From: Mycobacterium sp.
GTDB lineage: Bacteria; Actinomycetota; Actinomycetes; Mycobacteriales; Mycobacteriaceae
Direction: 5' to 3'
Length of the DNA: 38,520 nt
Assembly: GCA_023264765.1 (NCBI GenBank)
Contig: JAHFVC010000016.1
Location: 1 to 38,520 of the forward strand
This document shows, in pieces, positions 1 to 7,693 of the stretch (its first letter is position 1; each line of letters begins with the position of its first letter). The position numbers were made by a program, and so were the translations under genes. The notes beneath the pieces are model-generated. The model was not told where the DNA came from. It made no database searches and saw only the letters and a program-made list of their open reading frames with translations.

Positions 1-849
1 AGGAACGGCAGCGTGGTGAAACTCGGCACGGCCACCGTGCCCGTCACCCTGGCCGAGCTGCTGGCCAACGCCGATGGTGCTCTGGCACAGGTGGATACGG
101 CCAAACTCGACCTGATCAAGAAGGAGCTCAGCCTCAGCGCAGCGGGACCGCGCAAGCTCGCCGACATCATCGATGGCGGGACGTTCCTGCTCTCGACACT
201 GGACTCGGTGCTCCCGGAGACCACCAGCCTGCTCAAGACCAGCCGCGCGGTGATGAACCTGTTCAACGACAAGAACGCCGGCATCAAGGCCGCCAGCACC
301 AACTTGGACGCCACCTTCGTCGGCATCGACAAGATGCGTGACGGCTTCCGCAGGCTCACCGATCAGACACCGGGCGCACTGCATTCGATCGACAACCTGT
401 TCACCGACAATTCCGACACGATGGTCTCGCTGCTGGGGAGCCTGGCCAGCACCTCGCAACTGCTGTACCTGCGCACCCCGGCCGTGAACGCGTTGTTCCC
501 CACGTATCGAACCTCGGCGCTCGACGCACTCGGCAGCATCATGCACGACCACGGCATCTGGGCCACCGGCGATGCCTACCCGCGGTACGCGTGTGAGTAC
601 GGAACCCCGCGCCGCCCACCGTCGTCGGCGGACTACCCGGAGCCGTACATGTACACCTACTGCGCCGACGACGATCCGGCCGTGCTGATCCGTGGCGCCA
701 AGAACGCACCACGCCCGGCCGGGGACGACACCGCCGGACCCCCGCCCGGGGCCGATCTGGGCCGCACCACCGATCCGACCCCGCAGGGCCGGTTCAGCAT
801 TCCCACCCCCTACGGCGGCCCCGTGCTGCCGATCGAACCACCGCATTAG
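1..849 (+). CDS. MCE-family protein, F-position type, C-terminal part (5' end outside window)
   Basis: The frame is open from base 1 and ends at TAG 847-849, so the gene begins upstream; about 282 residues are visible, roughly half of a usual Mce protein. Mce proteins are the substrate-binding subunits of mycobacterial lipid importers, and six (A-F) are thought to form a periplasmic tunnel. The visible part starts at the end of the MCE/MlaD domain (GTATVPVTLAELL) and continues through the long helical region with Leu/Ser-rich segments. It finishes with a Pro-rich tail holding paired cysteines (YACEYGTPRRPP, then YTYCADDD). That tail, and the Mce-associated gene that follows, suit the last (F) position of an mceA-F operon. 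Position F is inferred, since the other mce genes are not in view; membership of the family is firm. Confidence 0.85.
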   Translation, partial: RNGSVVKLGTATVPVTLAELLANADGALAQVDTAKLDLIKKELSLSAAGPRKLADIIDGGTFLLSTLDSVLPETTSLLKTSRAVMNLFNDKNAGIKAASTNLDATFVGIDKMRDGFRRLTDQTPGALHSIDNLFTDNSDTMVSLLGSLASTSQLLYLRTPAVNALFPTYRTSALDALGSIMHDHGIWATGDAYPRYACEYGTPRRPPSSADYPEPYMYTYCADDDPAVLIRGAKNAPRPAGDDTAGPPPGADLGRTTDPTPQGRFSIPTPYGGPVLPIEPPH

Positions 850-874
850 TACGCACGACAGGAGGAGCACCACC

Positions 875-1450
875 ATGGCCACCGTCACCGAGAAGACGAC
901 CGAGCACGACACCGATGAGGCCACCGACGAGGCCGCCGAGCCCGAGGCGACGACCGAGGAAGCGAAGCCGCGCGCGTCCCGGCGGATCCTGGCAGGGGCG
1001 CTGGTGCTGCTCTACCTGGTGACACTCGGCGGGGCCGGTTTCCTGGGCTGGCAGTTGTGGCAGCAACATCAGGTGGCGCGGGCGGGCGAGGATGCCCGTC
1101 AAGCCGCCGTCACATACGCGCAGATCCTCACCAGCATCGACTCCGGCAAGGTGGACGAGAACTTCGCCCAGGTGCTCGACGGCGCCACCGGTGAATTCAA
1201 GGACATGTACTCCCAGTCCAGCGTCCAACTGCGCCAACTGCTGATCGACAACAAGGCGGCCGCGCACGGGATCGTGACCGAGTCCGCCGTCCAGTCCGCC
1301 ACCAAGGACAAGGTGGTGGTGTTGCTGTTCGTCGACCAGTCGGTCCAGAACACCAACGTTCCCGATCCGCGGATCGACCGCAGCCGGGTGAAGATGACCA
1401 TGGAACACGTCGACGGGCGCTGGCGGGCGGCCAAGGTCGAGCTGCCGTAA
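875..1450 (+). CDS. Mce-associated membrane protein (Mas)
   Basis: A 191-aa protein starting at ATG 875, chosen because AGGAGG lies just upstream (about 861) and the earlier in-frame start would run far into the mce gene. It has an acidic, Glu/Thr-rich cytoplasmic N-terminus of about 40 residues. One membrane segment follows (ILAGALVLLYLVTLGGAGFL, about residues 42-66). The periplasmic domain has the pattern of Mce-associated proteins (VTYAQILTSIDSGKVDENFA, later VDGRWRAAKVELP at the end). Such genes follow mceF and are thought to stabilise the Mce complex. It sits 25 nt after the Mce gene and 4 nt before the next, so all three are probably one transcript. Confidence 0.85.
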   Translation: MATVTEKTTEHDTDEATDEAAEPEATTEEAKPRASRRILAGALVLLYLVTLGGAGFLGWQLWQQHQVARAGEDARQAAVTYAQILTSIDSGKVDENFAQVLDGATGEFKDMYSQSSVQLRQLLIDNKAAAHGIVTESAVQSATKDKVVVLLFVDQSVQNTNVPDPRIDRSRVKMTMEHVDGRWRAAKVELP

Positions 1451-1454
1451 CGCC

Positions 1455-2237
1455 ATGCGTATCAGAAGCTTTCTGATGACCGGGGCCGCCGTTGCGATGC
1501 TGGGGGCGCCGCACGCAGCCGCGTCGGCGGTGTCCCTGTGCGGCGACGTCGGCGGGCAGTGGGACGGGCAGTACTGCCGCTCCACCGTCACCTCCGAACG
1601 CCAGGCGGTCCGCGACATCAAGCTGGCCATCCCTGCTGATCTGGTCGACCATCCCACCGCCGGGCCGGTGGTGCGCGACTACCTGCGCACGCTGATGGAC
1701 AACTGGCGCTCGGTCGCGGGGAAGATGGTCGCCGACAGCTACGGCGAGGAGAACTTCCAGACCTTCGCGCACGGCAACCTGCTCTCGGTGGTCTTCCACG
1801 AGACGTATCACGCCGACGGACCCGACTTCAACAACGCGTATCGGACGTTCACGTTCGACATGGCCGGCGGCCGTCACGTACGCCTCGCCGACCTGCTGCG
1901 CCCCGGGGTCGACCCGCTGACCGCCATCCCACCGCTGGCCCAACCCTTCCTGATCAGCGCACTCGCCACCGCCGCCCCGCCGCACGACCCGGGCACGTAT
2001 CCGTTCGTCCCGGACCGCTGGACGCCCGACAAGGTGTACTCGGGTGCGTACCGGGCGTGGGCGCTGACCCCCGATGAGCTGATCCTCTATCTCCCGGATT
2101 ATCCAGTGGCGCACGATCTTCCGGTCGACTACACGCCCGCCGCGATGCAGTGGTCCATGGATGGCGGCACCGTCGAGGTGCACGTTCCGCTGGCCGCGCT
2201 GCAGCCGATTCTGCGCCCCGGTCTGGGCGGGGTCTGA
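1455..2237 (+). CDS. Secreted MPT64-like protein (DUF3298/RsiV-like)
   Basis: A 260-aa protein with a Sec signal peptide (MRIRSFLMTGAAVAMLGAPHAAA, cleavage near residue 25). The mature part begins with a Cys pair (CGDVGGQWDGQYC), as in the M. tuberculosis antigen MPT64. Later segments also follow MPT64: SVVFHETYHADGPDFNNAYR, then an ADLLRPGVDPLTAIPPLAQPF helix and a VHVPLAALQPIL C-terminus. MPT64 relatives carry DUF3298 and are often named esterase or mannan-binding protein in databases, but their biochemical role is unclear. The gene starts 4 nt after the Mce-associated gene, so it is probably exported together with the Mce machinery. The family call is good; the function is unknown. Confidence 0.75.
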   Translation: MRIRSFLMTGAAVAMLGAPHAAASAVSLCGDVGGQWDGQYCRSTVTSERQAVRDIKLAIPADLVDHPTAGPVVRDYLRTLMDNWRSVAGKMVADSYGEENFQTFAHGNLLSVVFHETYHADGPDFNNAYRTFTFDMAGGRHVRLADLLRPGVDPLTAIPPLAQPFLISALATAAPPHDPGTYPFVPDRWTPDKVYSGAYRAWALTPDELILYLPDYPVAHDLPVDYTPAAMQWSMDGGTVEVHVPLAALQPILRPGLGGV

Positions 2238-2297
2238 GCCGGCGCCCCTGAGCAATTACTGTCAGGTTGTTGTCGGAGGCACTGACGGGGGGCGGTC

Positions 2298-2675
2298 GTG
2301 AGTATTCGGTTGGGCGCGGTGGCGGTGGATTGCCCGGACCCGGCGGCGCTCGGGGATTTCTACCGCGAGGTGCTGAGCGCGAAAGTGGTGTTGTCCACCC
2401 CGGACCTCGTCGCGCTGGAAGGCCCGGGGATCTTGCTGAGCTTCGAGCGGGTCGAGGATCACCGGCCGCCCACGTGGCCGGGCGGCCCGGTGCCCAAACA
2501 GTTGCACCTGGATCTGGCGGTCGACAACCTCGACCTCGAAGAGGGCCGGATCCTGGGGTTGGGGGCGACGAAGGCGCAGGTGCAGCCGAATCCGGAGAAA
2601 TGGCGGGTGCTGATCGACCCGGCGGGTCATCCGTTCTGCATCACGGTGCTGTTCCGGGCGCCCGCCTCGGCGTAG
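2298..2675 (+). CDS. VOC-family (glyoxalase-fold) protein
   Basis: A 125-aa protein beginning MSIRLGAVAVDCPDPAALGDFYREVL at GTG 2298, with a G-rich ribosome site about 8 nt upstream. It has one pair of beta-alpha-beta-beta-beta units: the DPAALGDFYREVL helix, the LHLDLAVDNLDLEEGRILGLGA segment, and the closing LIDPAGHPFCITVLF strand typical of glyoxalase/bleomycin-resistance-like proteins. Metal ligands would be expected in the LHLDLAV and C-terminal strands, but a full set is not obvious. A TANNNT box (TACTGT 2257-2262) could serve as its promoter. It ends 74 nt before the DGPF protein gene; the promoter motif in that gap suggests separate control. Substrate unknown. Confidence 0.8.
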   Translation: MSIRLGAVAVDCPDPAALGDFYREVLSAKVVLSTPDLVALEGPGILLSFERVEDHRPPTWPGGPVPKQLHLDLAVDNLDLEEGRILGLGATKAQVQPNPEKWRVLIDPAGHPFCITVLFRAPASA

Positions 2676-2676
2676 A

Positions 2677-2703
2677 TGTCGAGAATCGCGTCACGGCTCC
2701 GTC
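2677..2703 (+). promoter_or_regulatory. Candidate ECF42 sigma-factor promoter (TGTCGA-N17-CGTC)
   Basis: TGTCGA at 2677-2682 is followed after exactly 17 nt by CGTC at 2700-2703, just upstream of the DGPF/YCII gene and its sigma factor. As I recall, ECF42-group sigma factors recognise a TGTCGA -35 element and a CG-containing -10 element upstream of their own DGPF genes. Hexamer, spacing and placement all fit. The motif begins one base after the VOC stop codon. A housekeeping-like TAGGGT box (2722-2727) is an alternative. Confidence 0.6.
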
Positions 2704-2749
2704 CCAGTGCCGAGCGACCGCTAGGGTCGCGAACCGGAGGGAGAAGAAC

Positions 2750-3157
2750 ATGGCGAAGTATCTGCTGTTGAAGCACTACCGGGGGGCGCCGGCGTCGGTC
2801 AACGACGTGCCGATGGATCGGTGGACGCCCGCCGAGGTGGAGGCGCATATCGGCTACATGAACGCTTTCGCCGGGCGGCTGCAGGCCAGCGGCGAGTACG
2901 TCGACAGTCAGGCGCTGGCACCGGGGGGCACCTGGGTGCGTTCCGGTGGTGCGGGTGCAGCGCCGGTGACCGACGGCCCGTTCGCCGAAACCAAGGACCT
3001 GATCGCCGGCTGGATGGTCATCGATGTGGACACCTACGAGCGGGCGCTCGAGCTGGCGGCTGAGTTGTCGGCCGCGCCCGGCGCGGGTGGCGAAGCGATC
3101 CACGAATGGCTGGAGCTGCGGCCGTTCCTGAACCATGCGCCGTGTGCCGCTGATTGA
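2750..3157 (+). CDS. DGPF/YCII-related protein
   Basis: A 135-aa protein starting at ATG 2750, set by GGAGGGA about 8 nt upstream; the same frame is open upstream but overlaps the VOC gene and lacks a ribosome site. It carries the signature VTDGPFAETKDLIAGWMVIDV (residues about 74-94) that names the DGPF group of YCII-related proteins, and the closing EWLELRPF strand. These small ferredoxin-fold proteins are almost always encoded beside ECF42-type sigma factors, as here: the stop codon overlaps the start of the next gene by one base (TGATG). The biochemical role is not established. Expression from the TGTCGA promoter just upstream would put it under the neighbouring sigma factor. Confidence 0.9.
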   Translation: MAKYLLLKHYRGAPASVNDVPMDRWTPAEVEAHIGYMNAFAGRLQASGEYVDSQALAPGGTWVRSGGAGAAPVTDGPFAETKDLIAGWMVIDVDTYERALELAAELSAAPGAGGEAIHEWLELRPFLNHAPCAAD

Positions 3158-4293
3158 TGGACGACGCGCAACTGCGGAGCCTGATCCCCGGTGTGCTGGC
3201 GGCACTGGTGCACCGGGGAGCAGATTTCGCCACGGCCGAGGACGCGGTACAGGAGGCTCTGATCCGGGCATTTGAGACCTGGCCCGCGCGCCCGCCCGAG
3301 GACCCGAAGGGCTGGCTGATCACCACGGCGTGGCGCCGCTTCCTGGACCTGACGCGATCCGACAAAGCCAGGATGAGCCGCGAAGTCCTTGTCGCAGAAC
3401 AGCCTCCGGCCGGTCCGGCCGCCTCGGTGGACGACACCCTGGCTCTGTACTTCCTGTGCGCCCACCCGGACCTGACCCCCGCCTCGGCGGTGGCGTTTAC
3501 GTTGCGCGCGGTGGGTGGTCTGACGACCCGGCAGATTGCGCAGGCGTATCTGGTGCCGGAATCGACCATGGCGCAACGGATCAGCCGGGCCAAACGCACC
3601 ATCGGCGGTACCGGGCTGAACCGGCCCGGTGACCTGCGCACCGTGCTCAAGGTGCTCTATCTCGTGTTCAACGAGGGATACGGCGGCGATCTGGACCTCG
3701 CGGAGGAGGCCATCCGGCTGGCCCGGCAGCTGGCCGCCGCCACCGCAGACGAGGAGGTGGCCGGACTGCTTGCGCTGTTCCTGCTGCATCACGCCCGGCG
3801 CGCGGCCCGCGCAACGCCCGACGGCAGTCTCGTCCCGTTGGCGGAGCAGGACCGTAGTTTGTGGCGCCGCGATCTGATCACCGAGGGCGTCGCGGTGCTG
3901 CAGACCGCGCTGGCCAGGGATCGGTTGGTGGAGTATCAAGTTCAGGCTGCGATCGCGGCCCTGCATGCCGATGCGCGGGCCGCTGACGAGACCGACTGGG
4001 TGCAGATCGTGGAATGGTACGACGAACTGGTGGGGCTCACCGACAGCCCGGTGGTGCGACTCAACCGGGCCGTTGCGGTGGGCGAGGCCGACGGCCCGCT
4101 GGCCGGGCTCGCCGCGCTGGCCGAACTGGATCCCGGGCTGCCCCGGCACACGGCCGCCAGGGCCTATCTGACCGAGCGTGCGGGTGAAAAGGCCACGGCT
4201 GCAGACCTTTATGTCCAGGCCGCGGCGCAGGCCGACAATCTGGCCGAGCGCAACCACCTCACGATCCGGGCGGCGGCGCTGCGTCAGGGCTGA
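3157..4293 (+). CDS. ECF42-type RNA polymerase sigma factor with C-terminal TPR-like extension
   Basis: A 378-aa protein. ATG 3157 is preferred over an in-frame TTG three bases earlier, because TGATG gives one-base translational coupling with the DGPF gene. Residues 1-75 are sigma region 2 (FATAEDAVQEALIRAFETW, then DPKGWLITTAWRRFLDLTR). About 95-160 is region 4 with the helix-turn-helix (LTTRQIAQAYLVPESTMAQR). The remaining 210 residues are an all-helical extension (VLKVLYLVFNEGYGG, LLALFLLHHARRAAR, VVRLNRAVAVGEADGP, a TPR-like end). This long C-terminus replaces an anti-sigma factor in the ECF42 group and is thought to control activity. No anti-sigma gene is adjacent, which also fits. The last 35 nt overlap the convergent TetR gene. 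Confidence 0.92.
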   Translation: MDDAQLRSLIPGVLAALVHRGADFATAEDAVQEALIRAFETWPARPPEDPKGWLITTAWRRFLDLTRSDKARMSREVLVAEQPPAGPAASVDDTLALYFLCAHPDLTPASAVAFTLRAVGGLTTRQIAQAYLVPESTMAQRISRAKRTIGGTGLNRPGDLRTVLKVLYLVFNEGYGGDLDLAEEAIRLARQLAAATADEEVAGLLALFLLHHARRAARATPDGSLVPLAEQDRSLWRRDLITEGVAVLQTALARDRLVEYQVQAAIAALHADARAADETDWVQIVEWYDELVGLTDSPVVRLNRAVAVGEADGPLAGLAALAELDPGLPRHTAARAYLTERAGEKATAADLYVQAAAQADNLAERNHLTIRAAALRQG

Positions 4294-4825
4294 ACCCCCG
4301 CATGATGGTGTCCAGGTGCCGCTGCCAACGGCGCCTGCCCCGGTGAGCCGGGTCGATCCGCTCGGATTGGATGACACCGCGCAGCGCCCACACGGCGATG
4401 GTGATGTCATCCGGTGTGAGGTCGGCGCGCACCGCGCCCGCTTCTTGGGCCCGGGTGAGCAGGGCCGTCGAGCGCCGGCGCAACTCCTCCACCAGTGGCC
4501 GGGGTGCGAGGTCGCCCCACACGGGGGCGGACAATCCCGCCTTCTCGGCCAATTCGACACCGACGGTGCGCAGGAACAGTTCCACGCCCTCGGCGGGGGG
4601 CGCCTGTTCGGCGGCGTCGGCGACCGCGATGAGCCGCTGGAAGAAACCCGCGAGCACCTCCCGGACGAGTGCCTCCTTGTTGGCGAACCGGCGGTACAGC
4701 GTCGCAGCGCCGACGCCGGCCGCGGTCGCGATGTCCTCGAGGGTGGCGGTCGGGCCGTGGTCGGCGAAGACCTGTTCGGCCGCCTTGACCAGTTTGTCGC
4801 GGTTGTTGGTGGCATCCCGCCGCAC
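4259..4825 (-). CDS. TetR-family regulator
   Basis: A 188-aa protein starting at GTG 4825 with CGGAGG 6-8 nt upstream on the minus strand. The N-terminal HTH is clear: RDKLVKAAEQVFADHGPTATLEDIA followed by AGVGAATLYRRFANKEALVREVL (residues 9-57). The C-terminal ligand-binding domain is Ala/Glu-rich and ends in a Pro-rich tail. It is divergent from an aldo/keto reductase-SDR pair, with a perfect inverted repeat in the 90-bp gap, so it probably represses that pair and itself. The 3' end overlaps the convergent sigma factor gene by 35 nt. Ligand unknown. Confidence 0.9.
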   Translation of the reverse strand: MRRDATNNRDKLVKAAEQVFADHGPTATLEDIATAAGVGAATLYRRFANKEALVREVLAGFFQRLIAVADAAEQAPPAEGVELFLRTVGVELAEKAGLSAPVWGDLAPRPLVEELRRRSTALLTRAQEAGAVRADLTPDDITIAVWALRGVIQSERIDPAHRGRRRWQRHLDTIMRGFSPDAAPPPGS

Positions 4826-4884
4826 GCATACCTCCGATGAACCGTCCCGGGAATAGATCCCGCGCCAACACGTTCCAGCCTATG

Positions 4885-4901
4885 TGATAGCTACACTATC
4901 A
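4885..4901. promoter_or_regulatory. Candidate TetR operator (TGATAG-N5-CTATCA)
   Basis: A perfect 6-bp inverted repeat with a 5-bp spacer lies between the divergent TetR gene and the aldo/keto reductase gene. A TANNNT box (TACACT, 4892-4897) on the plus strand lies inside it, so a bound repressor would block polymerase. The reductase ribosome site (GGAGG, 4907-4911) and GTG 4916 follow directly. Confidence 0.65.
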
Positions 4902-4915
4902 GTTATGGAGGAACA

Positions 4916-5932
4916 GTGATCACTCTCGGACATTCGGATCTCACGGTCCGGCCCATCGGCCTCGGCTGCATGGGAATGTCGCAGTTCTACGGCGACTCCG
5001 ACGACGAGCGGTCCATCGAGACCATCCGCGCCGCGATCGATCTCGGCGTCGATTTCCTGGACACCTCGGATGTGTACGGCGGGTCCGACATCGGCACCGC
5101 GACCAATTCCCGGGGCTTCGGTCACAACGAACACCTGATCGGCACCGCGCTCGCGGGCCACCGCGACCAGGTGGTGCTGGCCACCAAGTTCGGCGCAAAG
5201 ATCAACGGCACCGGCGACGGGATCGTCATCGACGGCAGGCCCGAATACGTCGCGGCGGCGTGTGACGCGAGTCTGCGCCGGTTGGGCACCGATGTCATCG
5301 ACCTCTACTACTGCCACCGGCGCGACCGCACCGTGCCCATCGAGGACACCGTCGGCGCCATGGCCGAACTGGTGACCGCGGGCAAGGTCCGCGCGCTCGG
5401 GCTCTCCGAGGTGGGTCCCGATCTGATCCGGCGGGCGCACGCGGTGCACCCGATCAGCGCATTGCAGAGCGAATACTCGCTGTGGGAACGCGGCGTCGAG
5501 CAGGGCATAACCGCGACCTGTCGTGAACTCGGGATCACCCTGGTGCCGTACTGCCCGCTGGGCCGCTCGGCGCTGACTGGCGCACTGAAACCCGGAGATA
5601 CGTTCGACTCCAACGACTTCCGGTCGTCCAACCCACGGTTCTCGGGTGCCAACCTGACCGCCAACCTGGAGCCGGTCACGGCGCTGGCCGACCTGGCGCG
5701 CGAAAAAGGCTGCACACCAGGTCAATTGGCCCTGGCCTGGCTGCTGGCGCAACCGCTGGACGTGGTGCCGATCCCGGGTACCCGGCGCATCGCGCACGTG
5801 CGGGAGAACGTCGCCGCCGCGGCCGTCACGATCAGCGCCGACGAGGTTGCCCACCTGAGTCAACTGTTCGCACCCGGGCGGGTGGTGGGGGAGCGCTACA
5901 CCCCCGTGCATGCCGCCACGGTGTCCGACTGA
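4916..5932 (+). CDS. Aldo/keto reductase
   Basis: A 338-aa NADPH-dependent oxidoreductase of the TIM-barrel AKR superfamily. It starts at GTG 4916 after GGAGG. The N-terminus is characteristic (LTVRPIGLGCMGMSQFYG). The catalytic Asp/Tyr are in FLDTSDVYGG, the Lys in VVLATKFGAK, and the His of the tetrad in IDLYYCHRRD. Late motifs are GRVRALGLSE-like (GKVRALGLSEVG), LVPYCPLGRSALTG and the cofactor-binding VVPIPGTRRIAHVRENV. Substrates of this branch are small aldehydes and ketones; none can be assigned. It is 21 nt upstream of an SDR gene and divergent from TetR, suggesting an inducible two-gene operon for carbonyl reduction. Confidence 0.9.
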   Translation: MITLGHSDLTVRPIGLGCMGMSQFYGDSDDERSIETIRAAIDLGVDFLDTSDVYGGSDIGTATNSRGFGHNEHLIGTALAGHRDQVVLATKFGAKINGTGDGIVIDGRPEYVAAACDASLRRLGTDVIDLYYCHRRDRTVPIEDTVGAMAELVTAGKVRALGLSEVGPDLIRRAHAVHPISALQSEYSLWERGVEQGITATCRELGITLVPYCPLGRSALTGALKPGDTFDSNDFRSSNPRFSGANLTANLEPVTALADLAREKGCTPGQLALAWLLAQPLDVVPIPGTRRIAHVRENVAAAAVTISADEVAHLSQLFAPGRVVGERYTPVHAATVSD

Positions 5933-5953
5933 TCACACCAAGGAGAAACAGCT

Positions 5954-6811
5954 ATGAGCAAGGTCTGGTTCATCACGGGGTCCTCGCGCGGCTTCGGCCG
6001 GGAACTGGTGCGCGCCGCACTGGAAGCCGGTGACAGCGTCGCCGCCACCGCGCGGCGCCCCGAGCAACTCGACGACGTGGTCGCCACCTATGGCGACCGG
6101 ATCGCGGCGTTGCCGCTCGACGTCACCGATGCGGCCGCCGCCGGCGCGGCGATCGCCGCCGCACGGGAACGGTTCGGCCGCATCGACGTCGTCGTCAACA
6201 ATGCCGGCTACGCCAACGTCGCCCCCATCGAGACCGCCGACGAGGCCGATTTCCGGGCCCAGTTCGAGACGAACTTCTGGGGCGTGGTCAACGTGTCCAA
6301 GGCGGCGATCCCGGTGTTGCGCAGCCAAGGTGGTGGGCTGATCATCCAGTTCTCCTCGATGGGTGGACGGGTCGGCGGATCGGCCGGTATCGCGTCCTAT
6401 CAGGCCGCCAAGTTCGCGATCGACGGTTTCTCCCGGGTGTTGCGGACCGAGACCGAGCCGTTCGGGATCAAGCTGCTCGTCGTGGAGCCCAGCGGGTTCG
6501 CGACCGATTGGGCCGGTTCGTCGATGGAGGTCGCCGATGTTCCGGAGCAGTACGCGGGCACCGTCGGGGCGATGAACGCGATGCGCGCCAGTAGTGCCGC
6601 GATCACCGCGGGCGATCCGGCCCGCGCTGCTGAGATCCTGGTGCGCCTGTCGCGGCACGACGATCTGCCCTATCACCTGCCGTTGGGCGTGAACGCCGTG
6701 GAGGGCTCGATCCGCCAGGACGAATTCCTGCTCGCCGAGGACCGCAAATGGGCGGCCGTGGGGCGATCGGCGGACTTCGCCGAGCCCTATCCGGTGGACC
6801 TGCCCGCTTAG
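5954..6811 (+). CDS. SDR-family oxidoreductase
   Basis: A 285-aa classical short-chain dehydrogenase/reductase, ATG 5954 with AAGGAG upstream. It has the Rossmann motif FITGSSRGFGRELV (residues 6-19), VVNNAGYANV (about 79-88), catalytic Ser in IQFSSMGGRVGG, and the Tyr-Lys pair in SYQAAKFAIDGF (YxxxK). The C-terminal part resembles SDRs annotated as oxidoreductases acting on small alcohols and ketones. It lies 21 nt after the aldo/keto reductase in the same direction, so the two are probably co-transcribed under TetR control. Its stop is only 4 bp from the stop of the convergent NmrA-like gene. Confidence 0.9.
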   Translation: MSKVWFITGSSRGFGRELVRAALEAGDSVAATARRPEQLDDVVATYGDRIAALPLDVTDAAAAGAAIAAARERFGRIDVVVNNAGYANVAPIETADEADFRAQFETNFWGVVNVSKAAIPVLRSQGGGLIIQFSSMGGRVGGSAGIASYQAAKFAIDGFSRVLRTETEPFGIKLLVVEPSGFATDWAGSSMEVADVPEQYAGTVGAMNAMRASSAAITAGDPARAAEILVRLSRHDDLPYHLPLGVNAVEGSIRQDEFLLAEDRKWAAVGRSADFAEPYPVDLPA

Positions 6812-6815
6812 CGGC

Positions 6816-7559
6816 TCACTGGGTGGCGAGCCAGTCGGTGAACCGGGTCGGGGCGAGCACCGCACCAGGCCCGGTCACCAGGCTGTCCTGCCCGACGGCC
6901 GTGCCGAAGTACGTCGCGGACGGATCGACGACGACCGGGATGCCGGTGCCCCGCTGCGCCACCACCGCACGCGCCATGTCGGCGAAACCGATCTTGTCCG
7001 GGCCGCCGATGTCGACGATGCCGTCCAGCGGCGGCTTCTGCGCCACCGCGGCGACCTCGGCGGCCACGTCCGCGGACGCGATCGGCTGAATCCGGCCGGC
7101 GGGAGCGTGGATCTCACCGCCGGACAGCAGGGAATCGGTGATGGCACCGGCGAATTCGTGGAACTGCGTCGCGCGCACGATGCTGTACGGCAGCCCGGAT
7201 TCGGTGATGATCCGCTCCTGGGCAACCTTGGCCCGCATATAACCGCTGTCGGGCAGGCCGTCGGTACCCACGATGGACAGGGCGACGTAGTGCCCGACAC
7301 CGGCCGCGCGAGCCGCCTGCACCAGATTCGTCGACGATGCGGTGAAGAACGCCAGCACCGATTCGTCCTCGAACGACGGGGAGTTGGTGACATCGATGAG
7401 CGCGTCGGCCCCGTCGAGGGCGTCGGCCAGACCCGCACCGGTCAGTACGTCGGCCCCGGTGCGCAGCGATGCACCCACGACGTCATGTCCGGCGGCGGTG
7501 AGCAGCGTGGTGACCTGCGAACCGATCAACCCGGATGCCCCGAAAACCGTGATCTTCAT
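6816..7559 (-). CDS. NAD(P)H-binding NmrA-like/atypical SDR protein
   Basis: A 247-aa protein starting at ATG 7559 behind GAGGAGAAC. The N-terminal dinucleotide site is TVFGASGLIGSQV (GxxGxxG, residues 4-16). Then come ALIDVTNSP and the segment ALSIVGTDGLPDSGYMRAKVAQE, which holds the Y-x-x-x-K position as YMRAK. The C-terminal half (IVRATQFHEFAG, PIASADVAAEVAAVA, VDIGGPDKIGFADMARAV) is typical of NmrA/SDR_a5 proteins, which act as redox sensors or reductases. It is divergent from the SDR gene at 7694, with nested inverted repeats between them. Specific role unknown. Confidence 0.88.
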   Translation of the reverse strand: MKITVFGASGLIGSQVTTLLTAAGHDVVGASLRTGADVLTGAGLADALDGADALIDVTNSPSFEDESVLAFFTASSTNLVQAARAAGVGHYVALSIVGTDGLPDSGYMRAKVAQERIITESGLPYSIVRATQFHEFAGAITDSLLSGGEIHAPAGRIQPIASADVAAEVAAVAQKPPLDGIVDIGGPDKIGFADMARAVVAQRGTGIPVVVDPSATYFGTAVGQDSLVTGPGAVLAPTRFTDWLATQ

Positions 7560-7640
7560 GTTCGTTCTCCTCGTTGTGTGGTCTGTACCGGCTCTCAGCC
7601 TGCCGGGTCCGGGGGTCGCTGGAGCCCTTGAAAGTGCGTG

Positions 7641-7687
7641 GTAATCCGTAGGCGGAGCTACGCATCCCCGTGGATTACGTATACGGT
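7641..7687. promoter_or_regulatory. Nested inverted repeats and leaderless -10 box before SDR gene
   Basis: An outer repeat GTAATCC (7641-7647)/GGATTAC (7672-7678) encloses an inner one, CGTAG (7647-7651)/CTACG (7658-7662). A perfect 8-bp palindrome CGTATACG (7678-7685) follows. TACGGT (7682-7687) matches the mycobacterial -10 TANNNT and lies 6 nt before ATG 7694, the spacing of a leaderless transcript. The repeats would place a regulator across the -10/-35 region. No dedicated regulator gene is adjacent. Confidence 0.5.
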
Positions 7688-7693
7688 CTAACT

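Noticed and set aside
2267-2749. In-frame extension of the DGPF protein back to 2267
   Set aside because: It overlaps the VOC gene in another frame and has no recognisable content; ATG 2750 has a strong ribosome site and fits the family length.
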